Assembly (NCBI RefSeq): GCF_022179525.1
Contig: NZ_BPQX01000011.1
Coordinates: 1 to 64,000, forward strand
Length of the DNA: 64,000 nt
Direction of reading: 5' to 3'
DNA from: Methylobacterium persicinum
Lineage (GTDB): Bacteria > Pseudomonadota > Alphaproteobacteria > Rhizobiales > Beijerinckiaceae
This document shows, piece after piece, positions 47,241 through 54,858 of the stretch. The notes beneath the pieces are model-generated. The model made no database searches and was not told the origin of the DNA. It was given only the letters and a program-made list of their open reading frames with translations. Every line of letters starts with the position of its first letter. Position 1 is the stretch's first letter. Made by a program: the position numbers and the translations under genes.

Positions 47241-48077
47241 CTACTGCATGGCCGCTGCCATGGGTAGCCGGAAGGCCAGATCCGGGTAGCTGACAGGCGC
47301 GGGCGGCCGATAGCCCAGGGACGAGTGCGGCCGGACGCGGTTGTATGTAGTTTTCCAAAGACCGATCACGATCTGCGCCTCCTTCAGCGAGTGGAAGATC
47401 TCCTGTCTCAGGTACTCATCCTGAAGCTTGCCATTGAAGCTCTCGCAGTACCCGTTCTCCCACGGCGAGCCCGGCGCGATGTACTGGATCTGTGCTCCAG
47501 CTTTGGCGACCCATTTGCGCAACGCCTTGGAGATCATCTCAGGACCATTATCGCAGCGGATGTGCTCCGGGATGCCGTGCAGGCACATGGCGTCGGCCAG
47601 CGCTTCGATCACGCCGACGCTGTTGATGCGTCGCGCCACCTTCAGCGCCAGACAAGCCCGGCTATGCTCGTCGATCAGCGTCAGGATGCGCAGAGAGCGC
47701 CCATCGTGCGTCTGGGCTTGCACGAAGTCGAAGCTCCAGACGTGATTGCGGTGGAGCGGTCGTAGCCGCACGCTGGATCCGTCGTTCAGCCACAGCCGGC
47801 TGCGCGGTCGGTGCTTCTGTGGGACCTTGAGCCCCTCACGACGCCAGATGCGTTGAACCCGATCCTTGCCCACCTGCCAGCCGTCTGCTTGCAGCAGCGC
47901 GGTGACACGGCGGTAGCCGTAGCGCCCGTACTCGGACGCCAGGGCGACGATGGCGCGGGTCAGCGCGTCCTCGTCGGCCGGCAGCGTGGACACGTAGCGC
48001 TGCGTGCCGCGGTGCTGACCGATGATCCGGCAGGCGTGACGTTCCGAGAGGCCGTACTTCTCCCGGATGCCGTCCAC
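47241..48077 (-). CDS. IS3-family OrfB transposase (DDE integrase core)
   Basis: The catalytic half of the transposase. The N-terminal HTH_21-like part (GIREKYGLSERHACRIIG) leads to the rve core with D in SFDFVQAQT, D in IRCDNGPEM and E in WENGYCESFNGKLQDE. It ends VRPHSSLGYRPPAP, as usual. It is normally made as an OrfAB fusion by -1 frameshifting on the GGGAAAC heptamer at 48107-48113; the fused frame continues upstream as VAPERRRQAVDG. Confidence 0.93.
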   Translation of the reverse strand: MDGIREKYGLSERHACRIIGQHRGTQRYVSTLPADEDALTRAIVALASEYGRYGYRRVTALLQADGWQVGKDRVQRIWRREGLKVPQKHRPRSRLWLNDGSSVRLRPLHRNHVWSFDFVQAQTHDGRSLRILTLIDEHSRACLALKVARRINSVGVIEALADAMCLHGIPEHIRCDNGPEMISKALRKWVAKAGAQIQYIAPGSPWENGYCESFNGKLQDEYLRQEIFHSLKEAQIVIGLWKTTYNRVRPHSSLGYRPPAPVSYPDLAFRLPMAAAMQ

Positions 48078-48100
48078 CGCCTGCCGGCGTCGCTCGGGGG

Positions 48101-48382
48101 CTACAAGTTTCCCGAGGCGACGTCCGCCAGCACCTGACCCACCAAGGATAGATCGGCCACCAGCCGGCGCAGCCGCGCGTTCTCGCGCTCCAAGTCCTTC
48201 ATCTTCCTGGCCTGATCGACTTGGAGACCGCCGTACTCCTTGCGCCAGCGGTAATAGCTCTGCTCGGAGATCTCAGCCTCCTTGCACGCCAGTGACAAAG
48301 ACTTGCCCTGGGCTGTCTGCACCTCGACCTGCCGCAGCTTCAGCACCACCTGCTCCGCGCTCGTCTTCTGACCTCGCCGCAT
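48101..48382 (-). CDS. IS3-family OrfA (helix-turn-helix)
   Basis: The DNA-binding half. TSAEQVVLKLRQVEVQ and SLACKEAEISEQSYYRWRKEY form the HTH_Tnp_1 domain; a leucine zipper-like coil follows (MKDLERENARLRRLVADL). The stop TAG comes right after the slippery site (GGA AAC TTG TAG), the normal layout for programmed frameshifting into orfB. Confidence 0.9.
   Translation of the reverse strand: MRRGQKTSAEQVVLKLRQVEVQTAQGKSLSLACKEAEISEQSYYRWRKEYGGLQVDQARKMKDLERENARLRRLVADLSLVGQVLADVASGNL
48107..48113 (-). promoter_or_regulatory. Programmed -1 frameshift heptamer GGGAAAC
   Basis: On the minus strand orfA reads TCG GGA AAC TTG TAG. Slipping back one base on G-GGA-AAC continues as CTT GTA GCC CCC GAG in the orfB frame. 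This is an X-XXY-YYZ slippery site at exactly the orfA/orfB junction. Confidence 0.8.
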
Positions 48383-48454
48383 GTCCGCCTCCTTCGGTCC
48401 GGGCTGATCCTCTCAATCAGCCCGGTCCAAAGCCAGCCGGTCAGGTCACTCCTG

Positions 48455-48643
48455 GTGGAGCGGGGCCCCCTAACGCCGGCCGAGATCCTACCGGAGCTCA
48501 GGGCCGTGACCCACCGCGGCGCCACCCTGCACAAGGAGCCCCTGACACCGGGCACGCTCAAGAAGAAGATGGACGTCCGCGTCTTCCACGGTCGCTACTT
48601 CGAGCCTCGGGACGAGGGACGCTACGCCCGCAAGGCGGGCTGA
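48455..48643 (+). pseudogene. C-terminal fragment of an unknown gene next to the IS3-family element
   Basis: From about 12 bp after the IS boundary a frame with strong GC3 coding bias reads LTPAEILPELRAVTHRGATL and ends DEGRYARKAG. It looks like the tail of a gene whose 5' part was removed by the insertion or deletion. No family recognised. Confidence 0.4.
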
Positions 48644-48795
48644 CGCCGGGCCCCGGCACGCCACCGAGCCTGAGCCCTCGACGTCAGGGCGCGGTGATCA
48701 GGTCCTCGACGCGGCTGGCCTGCACCTTCAACACGAAGGGTGTTGATCAGCCTGGAAGGAACGTTCATCCGGTGTCTGCGGCGAATGGGGGCGGC

Positions 48796-49035
48796 ATGAA
48801 CGAGGGTCTGCGCAAGGCGATGCTCGGGCGGATGAAGGCCCTGAGCGTCAAGATCGCGGCGTTGAACACGACCGCGGACGAACTGGTGAGGTCCGCCATC
48901 CTGCTCGACGGCGAACCCATAGCCCAGACCTTGCTTGGTCGGGCCCAGCGACGCCGCGTGCAGGTTCTGGTCATGCAGGGCAGGCTTGCCGCACTGCGCG
49001 AGCGGTACGACACCCGGTTTCGGCCCATGCCGTAG
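48796..49035 (+). CDS. Small helical protein, paralogue A
   Basis: A 79-residue, all-helical, soluble protein of unknown family. Core: ALNTTADELVRSAILLDGEP, then RRRVQVLVMQGRLAALRERY. The next gene (49108) shares the pattern A-L-x(5)-A-x-E-L-V-R-A and RRxRVxxLxMQGxxAALxxxY, so the two are tandem duplicates. A third, weaker relative lies at 58937. GGGGGCGGC precedes the ATG. A role in nearby signalling genes is only a positional guess. Confidence 0.6.
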   Translation: MNEGLRKAMLGRMKALSVKIAALNTTADELVRSAILLDGEPIAQTLLGRAQRRRVQVLVMQGRLAALRERYDTRFRPMP

Positions 49036-49107
49036 AGCGAAACCGCTCCGGGCCTGTACCGCCCAGGTGCCGTATTGCGGCGCCGGCCGCCTGAGAAAGG
49101 CGGGGCC

Positions 49108-49332
49108 ATGCGCCTCGAAATGCTGAATTACCTCAACACGCTCGACAGGGGCATCGTCGCCCTTGAGGTGGTGGCGGCCGAACTGGTCCGGGCTGCGTCG
49201 GTAACGCCCGACGAGGCCGCCGACATCATGCTGACCCTCGCCCGCCGTCACCGGGTGAGGATCCTGGAGATGCAGGGCCAGTTCGCGGCGCTGAAGGAGA
49301 TCTACTCCGAGCGCTATAACAGCCAGACATGA
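49108..49332 (+). CDS. Small helical protein, paralogue B
   Basis: A 74-residue soluble helical protein: LNTLDRGIVALEVVAAELVR, then ARRHRVRILEMQGQFAALKEIY. It is clearly related to the gene just upstream (48796), sharing the MQG-x2-AAL core, with a variable loop between the helices. GAAAGG lies upstream of the chosen ATG. The function is unknown; two-helix proteins of this size often act as dimeric protein-binding regulators. Confidence 0.6.
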   Translation: MRLEMLNYLNTLDRGIVALEVVAAELVRAASVTPDEAADIMLTLARRHRVRILEMQGQFAALKEIYSERYNSQT

Positions 49333-49590
49333 CGATGCCTCGGACGGTCAGACCCAGGCCGCCCTCCTCACTTTCGGTGTAAGTGGCACTCGGTCTCGGT
49401 GAGTTGGCCCACGGCCAACCGGCCCCGCACGCCCTTGCCGCGCCGCAGGCGTCGATGCCTTGGCAATTGGCGTTCCCACTAAAGCCACGCTGCAACCAAC
49501 CGCGCCTGGGCTCATTGGTTAGGACAACTTATCACACGTTAAGGTGGGGCCGGGGCCGGCGGGACAGGCGCCGCCTCGGGACGGGAACCC

Positions 49591-49782
49591 ATGCGCCAAT
49601 GTCATCTGTGGCACCCCAACCGCTCCTCGGCAACCCAGGACCCCTGCCTTCACGGGGTCGGTAACGCGCTTGAGGACGCCTACTCCGCTCTTGTGGACGA
49701 CACCCTGCCCGAGGACTGGAATAGGTTGATCGCTCAGCTCGCCGAGCGGGTCGACCACGTGGAACAACCCGAGGAGAACTGA
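49591..49782 (+). CDS. NepR-like anti-sigma factor candidate
   Basis: The C-terminal half reads VGNALEDAYSALVDDTLPED and WNRLIAQLAERVDHVEQ. This fits the two-helix NepR pattern (G-x2-L-x2-x-Y-x3-V-x4-P-x5-L-x2-L). NepR proteins hold EcfG-type sigma factors in the general stress response. The N-terminal 25 residues are unlike NepR and the start is uncertain. Its stop overlaps the start of a degenerate receiver gene, recalling the NepR-PhyR pairing, but no EcfG gene is visible in the window. Confidence 0.55.
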   Translation: MRQCHLWHPNRSSATQDPCLHGVGNALEDAYSALVDDTLPEDWNRLIAQLAERVDHVEQPEEN

Positions 49783-50180
49783 TGCGGAAGATGACCCACG
49801 CCGCCCCGCTGGCCCTCGTGGTCGACGATGACCAAGCCACGAGGGCCGAGGCCGAGACGCTTCTGGGCGAGACGGACCTCGACGTGATCACCTGCGCCAG
49901 CGGGGAGGCAGCGGTCGAGGTCTTGCAGCGCTGCGGCGACGACGTCGTCATGCTGCTGAGCACCGCGACGCTAAAGGGCGAGGTCGGCGGGCATCAACTC
50001 GCCACGGCGGCCGGCAGGCTCCGGCCAGGCATACGGGTGGTGGTGAGCACGGGGACCCCCGAGACGTGCCGGAAGCGGGTGCCCGTACAGACGGTATGCA
50101 CCCGCCGGCCTTGGTTGCCGCTCGACATCCTGGCCCAGGCCCATGCAGCGCTGCGGGAGCCCCAAGAGAACCCGGCCTGA
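49782..50180 (+). CDS. Stand-alone receiver-like protein lacking the phospho-acceptor
   Basis: The fold is that of a response-regulator receiver: ALVVDDDQATRAEAETLL, CASGEAAVEVLQ, RLRPGIRVVVSTG and WLPLDILAQAHAAL. The phosphorylatable Asp should follow VV in beta-3, but the sequence is DDVVMLLSTATLKGEVGG, with Ser in its place. The conserved Lys-Pro near the end is RPW. The acidic pocket at the N-terminus is kept. It therefore probably works without phosphorylation, perhaps by binding the upstream NepR-like protein, to which it is coupled by a TGATG overlap. Confidence 0.7.
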   Translation: MRKMTHAAPLALVVDDDQATRAEAETLLGETDLDVITCASGEAAVEVLQRCGDDVVMLLSTATLKGEVGGHQLATAAGRLRPGIRVVVSTGTPETCRKRVPVQTVCTRRPWLPLDILAQAHAALREPQENPA

Positions 50181-50190
50181 GCCGCGGCGT

Positions 50191-50424
50191 CTACTTGGTG
50201 GCTTTGGACGGCAGGATTGGACCGAGATCCGCCCTATCGCCCAGAAGGCGGCGTCCGGACATGATCCGCTGCAGGGTCTGCCTGTCCGCCCCGTCGAGCC
50301 GGGCCTCGTCCTCCATGCGCCGCAACCGCTCCACCATCAGCCCCACGGCCGCATCCGAGGCGCCGGCGTTCTCGGCCAGGGTCTGCACGAGCCAAGTGAT
50401 CTGGTCGTCCGATTCATCGGTCAT
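50191..50424 (-). CDS. Small acidic helical protein
   Basis: A 77-residue soluble protein (TDESDDQITWLVQTLAENAG, GLMVERLRRMEDEARLDGAD) of unknown family. It converges with the receiver-like gene, ending 10 nt away. Charged, helical and leaderless. It might be co-expressed with the HWE kinase upstream of it on the same strand, but the gap is about 200 bp. Confidence 0.5.
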   Translation of the reverse strand: MTDESDDQITWLVQTLAENAGASDAAVGLMVERLRRMEDEARLDGADRQTLQRIMSGRRLLGDRADLGPILPSKATK

Positions 50425-50624
50425 TCTTCACGCAGAGGTTGGGATGAGCCGCTTGGCGGCCGGCCGCAGATAGGCATCGAGCCCAGGGACCGCAGCGGCA
50501 CGGCGTGCGGCCAGATGCCCGAACCGTAGCGGGAACCCCTGGCCCAGCGGGCCGCCAGGACGCGCAGACCGCCCTGGCCTGTCAGGTTGAAGATGAGGCC
50601 GGCATGGGATGTCCCCTTACGCCC

Positions 50625-52349
50625 TCAGGCCGTGCCGAACGGCTGGCCGCCAGCCACCTCCCGGAACGAGGTGAAACGGTCCTGCTCGTCGAGGGGCACG
50701 TCGAGCGTGCAGCGCAGGCCATCGGCGGCGAACTCAAGCCGAACCAGGCCGCCGAGCTCCCGGCTGACGCCGCCGGTGATCAGGCGGGTTCCGAAGCCGC
50801 GCCTGCCCGGTTCCTGGACGGGTGGCCCCCCGCTCTCACGCCACTCCAGCGCGAGCCGCCGGGCACCGCTCTCCCCCACGACGACGCGCCAGGTCACGTC
50901 GACCCGCCCGTTCTCCGTCGACAGGGCACCGTACTTGGCGGCGTTGGTCGTCAGCTCGTGGACCGTCATGCCGAGCGCCAGGACGTAGCGGGGCGGGAGG
51001 TCGAGGTCCGGCCCGTCCAGGCTGAAGCGGTGCGCCTGCTCGTCGCGGAACGGGGCCAGCTCGTTCTCCAGCACCGTGCGCAGGGAAGCGGCGCCCCATT
51101 CGTCCCGGGATAGCAGGTCGTGTGTCTTCGACAGTGCGAGGATGCGGCCCTCCAGCCGGTCGTCTCGGCGCGACTGCCTGGCCAGGGACTGCACGGTCGT
51201 CAGCGTGTTGCGCACGCGATGGTTCAACTCGTGCAGCATCAGCGTCTGCCGCTCCTGCAGCAGATGGCTTCGGGCGAGTTCAGCGCGCAACTCGCCCTCG
51301 TGCTTCTGCAGGGACGCCGCCATGGCATCGAACGCCTCGCCGAGCTGTCCGAACTCGGTCGGCCCGGAGATGCCGGTCCGCGCCTTGAGATTACCCAACC
51401 GCCAAGCGGACGCGACCCGGAGCAGGCGGCTCACTGGCTCGCGGATGAACGCCCGTCCGGCAAGCAGGGCCGCCGCAAGCGCCAGGGCGGCCCCCAGGCC
51501 GATCAGCACCAGCCCGCGCCAGGTCGCCGCGTCGATGTCGGCGAAGGCCGAGGCCGGCGACAGCCCGACGGCGACCGTGATGCCGTCGAGGTCGTCCGGC
51601 GTGGCGGCCGCGACGCCGGTGATGCGCATTCGGCCACGCATACCCCGCATGTCGACGACTTGGCCGCGGTTCTCCGAGAGCGCAGACCAGAAGGCGGGCG
51701 GCAGGGGTTTCCCGACCCATTGCGCGTGGTCCGGCACGCGGATGAGGATCACGCCGGCCTTGTCGGCGACTGTGAGCGTCGCATCGTATGGCAGGCCCGC
51801 CCGGGCCTGCTGGCCGGCCAGGTAGTCGAGGTCGATGCTGGCCACCAAGACGCCCTCCGGGTGTCCGTCCGGGCCCGCCAGCGCCTGCGCGAGTTGGATG
51901 GTGGGCTTGTCGGTTATGCGACCGCGGGTGTGCTCGCCGACCACGAAGCCGCCGGTACGCAGCGCGTCCTGGAAGTAGCGCCGGTTCGCCAGCGAGTAGG
52001 CGCTGCGTGCGGAACCGAGCGTGTTGCAGACCACGCTCCCGTCCGTGTCGACCACGGCGAAGAAGAAGGCGCCCGGCACCTTGTCGAGCAGCGTCCTCAG
52101 GTAGGGCGTGCAGACCTCGTGGTCCTTGCCGCGGATCTCGGGCACCTCCGCGAGGATGCCGAGGGCTTGGCGCACGCCGCGTCCGAACTGCCCGAGGTCC
52201 GCCGCGACGCTTCGGGCCGTGCGCATCGCCTCGGCGCGCACCGCCTCGCTCCGCGCGGCACGCAGGGCGTACTCGTTGTAGCCCTGGATGGCCAGCGCCG
52301 GCATGAGCGCCAGGGCCACCAGGCCGACGATCCGTTTGGTCAGCGACAT
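50625..52349 (-). CDS. Membrane HWE/HisKA_2-type sensor histidine kinase with Cache domain
   Basis: Signal intake is outside the inner membrane. TM1 (IVGLVALALMPALAIQGY) is followed by a periplasmic Cache-type domain of about 230 residues (GSVVCNTLGSARSAYSLANR, YFQDALRTGGFVVGEHTRGR), then TM2 (GLVLIGLGAALALAAALLAG) and a HAMP linker. The HWE core has HELNHRVRNTLTTVQSLAR with phospho-His, TVHELTTNAAKYGALS and LEWRESGGPP, and ends with RRGFGTRLI. HWE kinases often drive the general stress response through PhyR. Start 52349 is chosen over 52385 because the TM follows at once. A dead fragment of a similar kinase sits just upstream. Confidence 0.9.
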   Translation of the reverse strand: MSLTKRIVGLVALALMPALAIQGYNEYALRAARSEAVRAEAMRTARSVAADLGQFGRGVRQALGILAEVPEIRGKDHEVCTPYLRTLLDKVPGAFFFAVVDTDGSVVCNTLGSARSAYSLANRRYFQDALRTGGFVVGEHTRGRITDKPTIQLAQALAGPDGHPEGVLVASIDLDYLAGQQARAGLPYDATLTVADKAGVILIRVPDHAQWVGKPLPPAFWSALSENRGQVVDMRGMRGRMRITGVAAATPDDLDGITVAVGLSPASAFADIDAATWRGLVLIGLGAALALAAALLAGRAFIREPVSRLLRVASAWRLGNLKARTGISGPTEFGQLGEAFDAMAASLQKHEGELRAELARSHLLQERQTLMLHELNHRVRNTLTTVQSLARQSRRDDRLEGRILALSKTHDLLSRDEWGAASLRTVLENELAPFRDEQAHRFSLDGPDLDLPPRYVLALGMTVHELTTNAAKYGALSTENGRVDVTWRVVVGESGARRLALEWRESGGPPVQEPGRRGFGTRLITGGVSRELGGLVRLEFAADGLRCTLDVPLDEQDRFTSFREVAGGQPFGTA

Positions 52350-52400
52350 CGAGGGACCGGCCCTACTCCGCGGTTCCCTCGGCAATGAGACAGGAGGAGT

Positions 52401-52700
52401 TTAACGGAAGATAGGCGGACCCGCCGCGCGGTCCAGGGCGTGCGGCGTCAGGAACGAGACGAGGGGCTGGCTAGGCGGCGACGAGTGGCAGACGAGGCCG
52501 GTGGCTGCGTAGGTGGGCTTGACCTTCCCTCCGACCTCGCCGGTGAAGCTTCGCTCGATCAGGCGCGAGCCGGAACCACGCCTCGCGGGCTGGGTCAGGA
52601 TGGATGGGCCGCCTTGGTGGGACCAGCTCAGGCGGAACCGCGGCGCCTCGCCCTCGTGCACCACCTGCCAGCGCAGGTCCACGGCATCGGAAGCGGCCAT
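52401..52700 (-). pseudogene. C-terminal fragment of an HWE histidine kinase
   Basis: LRWQVVHEGEAPRFRLSWSH and RRGSGSRLIERSFTGEVGGK match the C-terminus of the intact HWE kinase at 60488 (LRWHVVHEDDAPRFCLTWSE; RRGFGSRLIERSFAAEVGGE). Phospho-His, N box and all sensor parts are missing, and the tail diverges after CHS. It is a left-over of a duplicated kinase. Confidence 0.75.
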
Positions 52701-52749
52701 CGCGTCAGGTCGGAGGGACGGGCCATCGCCGATCGGCTATGATGGCTGA

Positions 52750-52953
52750 ATGGACCCAGAGGAATCCGAACTCGCGATGGTCAGACGGCATGTCCGCGAA
52801 GGCGAGGGACAGGTCGCCCGACAGCGCACCCTCGTGGCCCGCCTGCGAGCGGACGGCTTGCCCATCGAGGAGGCGGAGGCCTTGCTCGCCACCTTCGAGG
52901 AACTCCAGCGCCAGCACGAGGCCCATCTGGCCCGAGCCGAGGCGAAGATGTGA
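52750..52953 (+). CDS. Small coiled-coil protein
   Basis: A 67-residue, highly charged helical protein: ELAMVRRHVREGEGQVARQR, then EEAEALLATFEELQRQHEAH. Proteins of this pattern occur scattered through Methylobacterium genomes as hypotheticals. It lies between two kinase fragments and has no recognised function. Confidence 0.55.
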   Translation: MDPEESELAMVRRHVREGEGQVARQRTLVARLRADGLPIEEAEALLATFEELQRQHEAHLARAEAKM

Positions 52954-53007
52954 GCGGCGAGTGCCGGGGATGGCGAGTGATGCGCAGCGTGCGTCCCGGC
53001 GAGGACG

Positions 53008-54858
53008 TCAGGCCGCCGCGATGAGCTCCTTGATGCGGCTGGCCAGCACCTCCATGACGAAGGGCTTGGTCAGCACCTGCATGCCCGGCTCCAGGTGCCC
53101 GTTGCCCACCGCCGCGTTCTCGGCATAGCCGGTGATGAACAGCACCTTCAGGTCGGGCCGGTTCACCCGGGCCGCGTCCGCCATCTGCCGCCCGTTCATG
53201 CCGCCGGGCAGTCCGACGTCGGTGACGAGCAGGTCCATGCGCACGTCGGATTGCAGCACCTTGAGGCCGGATGCGGCATCCGCCGCCTCGATGGCGGTGT
53301 AGCCCAGGTCCTCCAGAACCTCCGTGACCAGCATCCGCACCGTCGGCTCGTCGTCGACCACCAGCACGGTCTCCCCCTGCTCGGCACGCGGGGCAGAGGC
53401 GAGGTCGGGCAGCCTCACATCGGTTTCCGCCTCGCCGTAGTGCCGGGGCAGGTAGAGGCACATCGTCGTGCCCTGGCCGACCTCCGAGTAGATCCGGACC
53501 TGACCGCCCGATTGCCGGGCGAACCCGTAGATCATGGACAGCCCGAGCCCGGTGCCTTGGCCGATAGGCTTCGTCGTGAAGAACGGGTCGAAGGCGCGGG
53601 CGATCACGTCCGAGGTCATGCCGGTGCCGGTATCGGTGACACAGAGCGACAGGTACTGGCCTGGTGCCAGGTCGCGGTCGCGGGCGCCATGCTCGTCGAG
53701 CCACTTGTTGGCCGTCTCGATGGTGATGCGCCCACCCTCCGGCATCGCGTCGCGCGCGTTGATGCAGAGGTTCAGCAGGGCGTTCTCAAGTTGGTGCGGG
53801 TCGACCAGCGCCGGCCACAGACCGGCCGCGCCGACCACCTCGATGTGGACGGAGGGGCCGACCGTTCGGCGGATCAGGTCCTCCATCCCGTTGACGAGGG
53901 CGTTCACGTCGGTGGGCTTGGGGTCGAGGGTCTGACGGCGCGAGAAGGCGAGCAGGCGGTGCGTGAGGGCCGCGGCCCGCTTCGAGGCGCCCTGCGCAGC
54001 GGTCATGTAGCGGTCGATGTCGGTCAGCCGGCCCTGGCTCATGCGGGTCTGCATCAGCTCCAGCGAGCCTGAGATGCCGGCGAGCAGGTTGTTGAAGTCA
54101 TGCGCGAGGCCGCCCGTGAGCTGGCCGACCGCCTCCATCTTCTGCGACTGGCGCAGGGCCTCCTCGGTCCTGGCGAGCGCCTGGGCGGCCTCCTTCTCGG
54201 CCTGGATGTCGCGCCCGACCGCGTGGATGAAGTCCTCGTCTGGAACAGCCGTCCAAGACAGCCAGCGGTAGCTGCCGTCCTTGTGGCGGTAGCGGTTCTC
54301 GAAACGCGGGATGGTCGCCCCGTCCGAGAGATCGCTGGCCGCCGCCGCGGTGTCGGCCGCGTCGTCGGGATGGACGAGGTCCATGAAGGAGCGCCCGATC
54401 AGTTCCGCCGCGCTCCAGCCGAAGAGCGCCGTCCAGGCCGGGTTCACCGCCACGATGGTCGCCTCGAAGCGCGCCACCAGCATCACGTCGGTCGAGAGGC
54501 GCCACATCCGGTCGCGGTCGCGGGTGCGCTCCTCGACCTGCTGCTCCAGCGTGGCCGCTAGATGCTCCAGCTCGGCGGCTGCCCGCTTCCGGTCGTCGAT
54601 GTCGGTGTTGGTGCCGACCCAGCGCGTCACCCGCCCCGCGGCGTCGCGCACCGGCTCTCCCCTGACCAGGAACCAGCGGTAGGCGCCATCGACCCGACGC
54701 ACCCGGTACTCGGTCTCGTAGATGCCCTCGGCCTCGCGAGCCTGAGCCCATGCAGCCGTGGCCGGACCGACATCGTCCGGGTGGACGATGCGGGCCCAGG
54801 CATCGGGGCCGAGCACGCTTCCTTCCGGCGCGCCGCAATAGGCGTAGAACTGGTCGTT
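53008..54858 (-). pseudogene. C-terminal half of an IS-split PAS/GAF hybrid histidine kinase
   Basis: This half begins mid-PAS at NDQFYAYCGAPEGSVLG. It continues with two PAS domains (RVRRVDGAYRWFLVRGEP; AWTALFGWSAAELIGRSFMD), a coil, and the kinase core with GLAHDFNNLLAGISG and LLNLCINARDAM. The receiver has VLVVDDEPTVRML, phospho-Asp in LLVTDVGLPGG and Lys in LTKPF. Joined to 56231-58426 without the element at 54859-56230, the frame is intact. An internal GTG at 54816 could still allow a soluble kinase-receiver fragment. Closely related to the LOV kinase at 26786. Confidence 0.9.

Larger units (their letters stand above)
47208..48443 (-). mobile_element. IS3-family insertion sequence, 1236 bp
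   Basis: Outer ends TGACCGG...TGGACCG-GC-GATTG-GAGG are inverted at 47208 and 48443, with a two-base length difference in the less conserved stretch. They enclose overlapping orfA and orfB in the -1 arrangement typical of IS3. Flanking bases (GTGAC left, GGTCAC right) are not direct repeats, so no target duplication is visible. This suggests an adjacent deletion after insertion. Confidence 0.88.
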
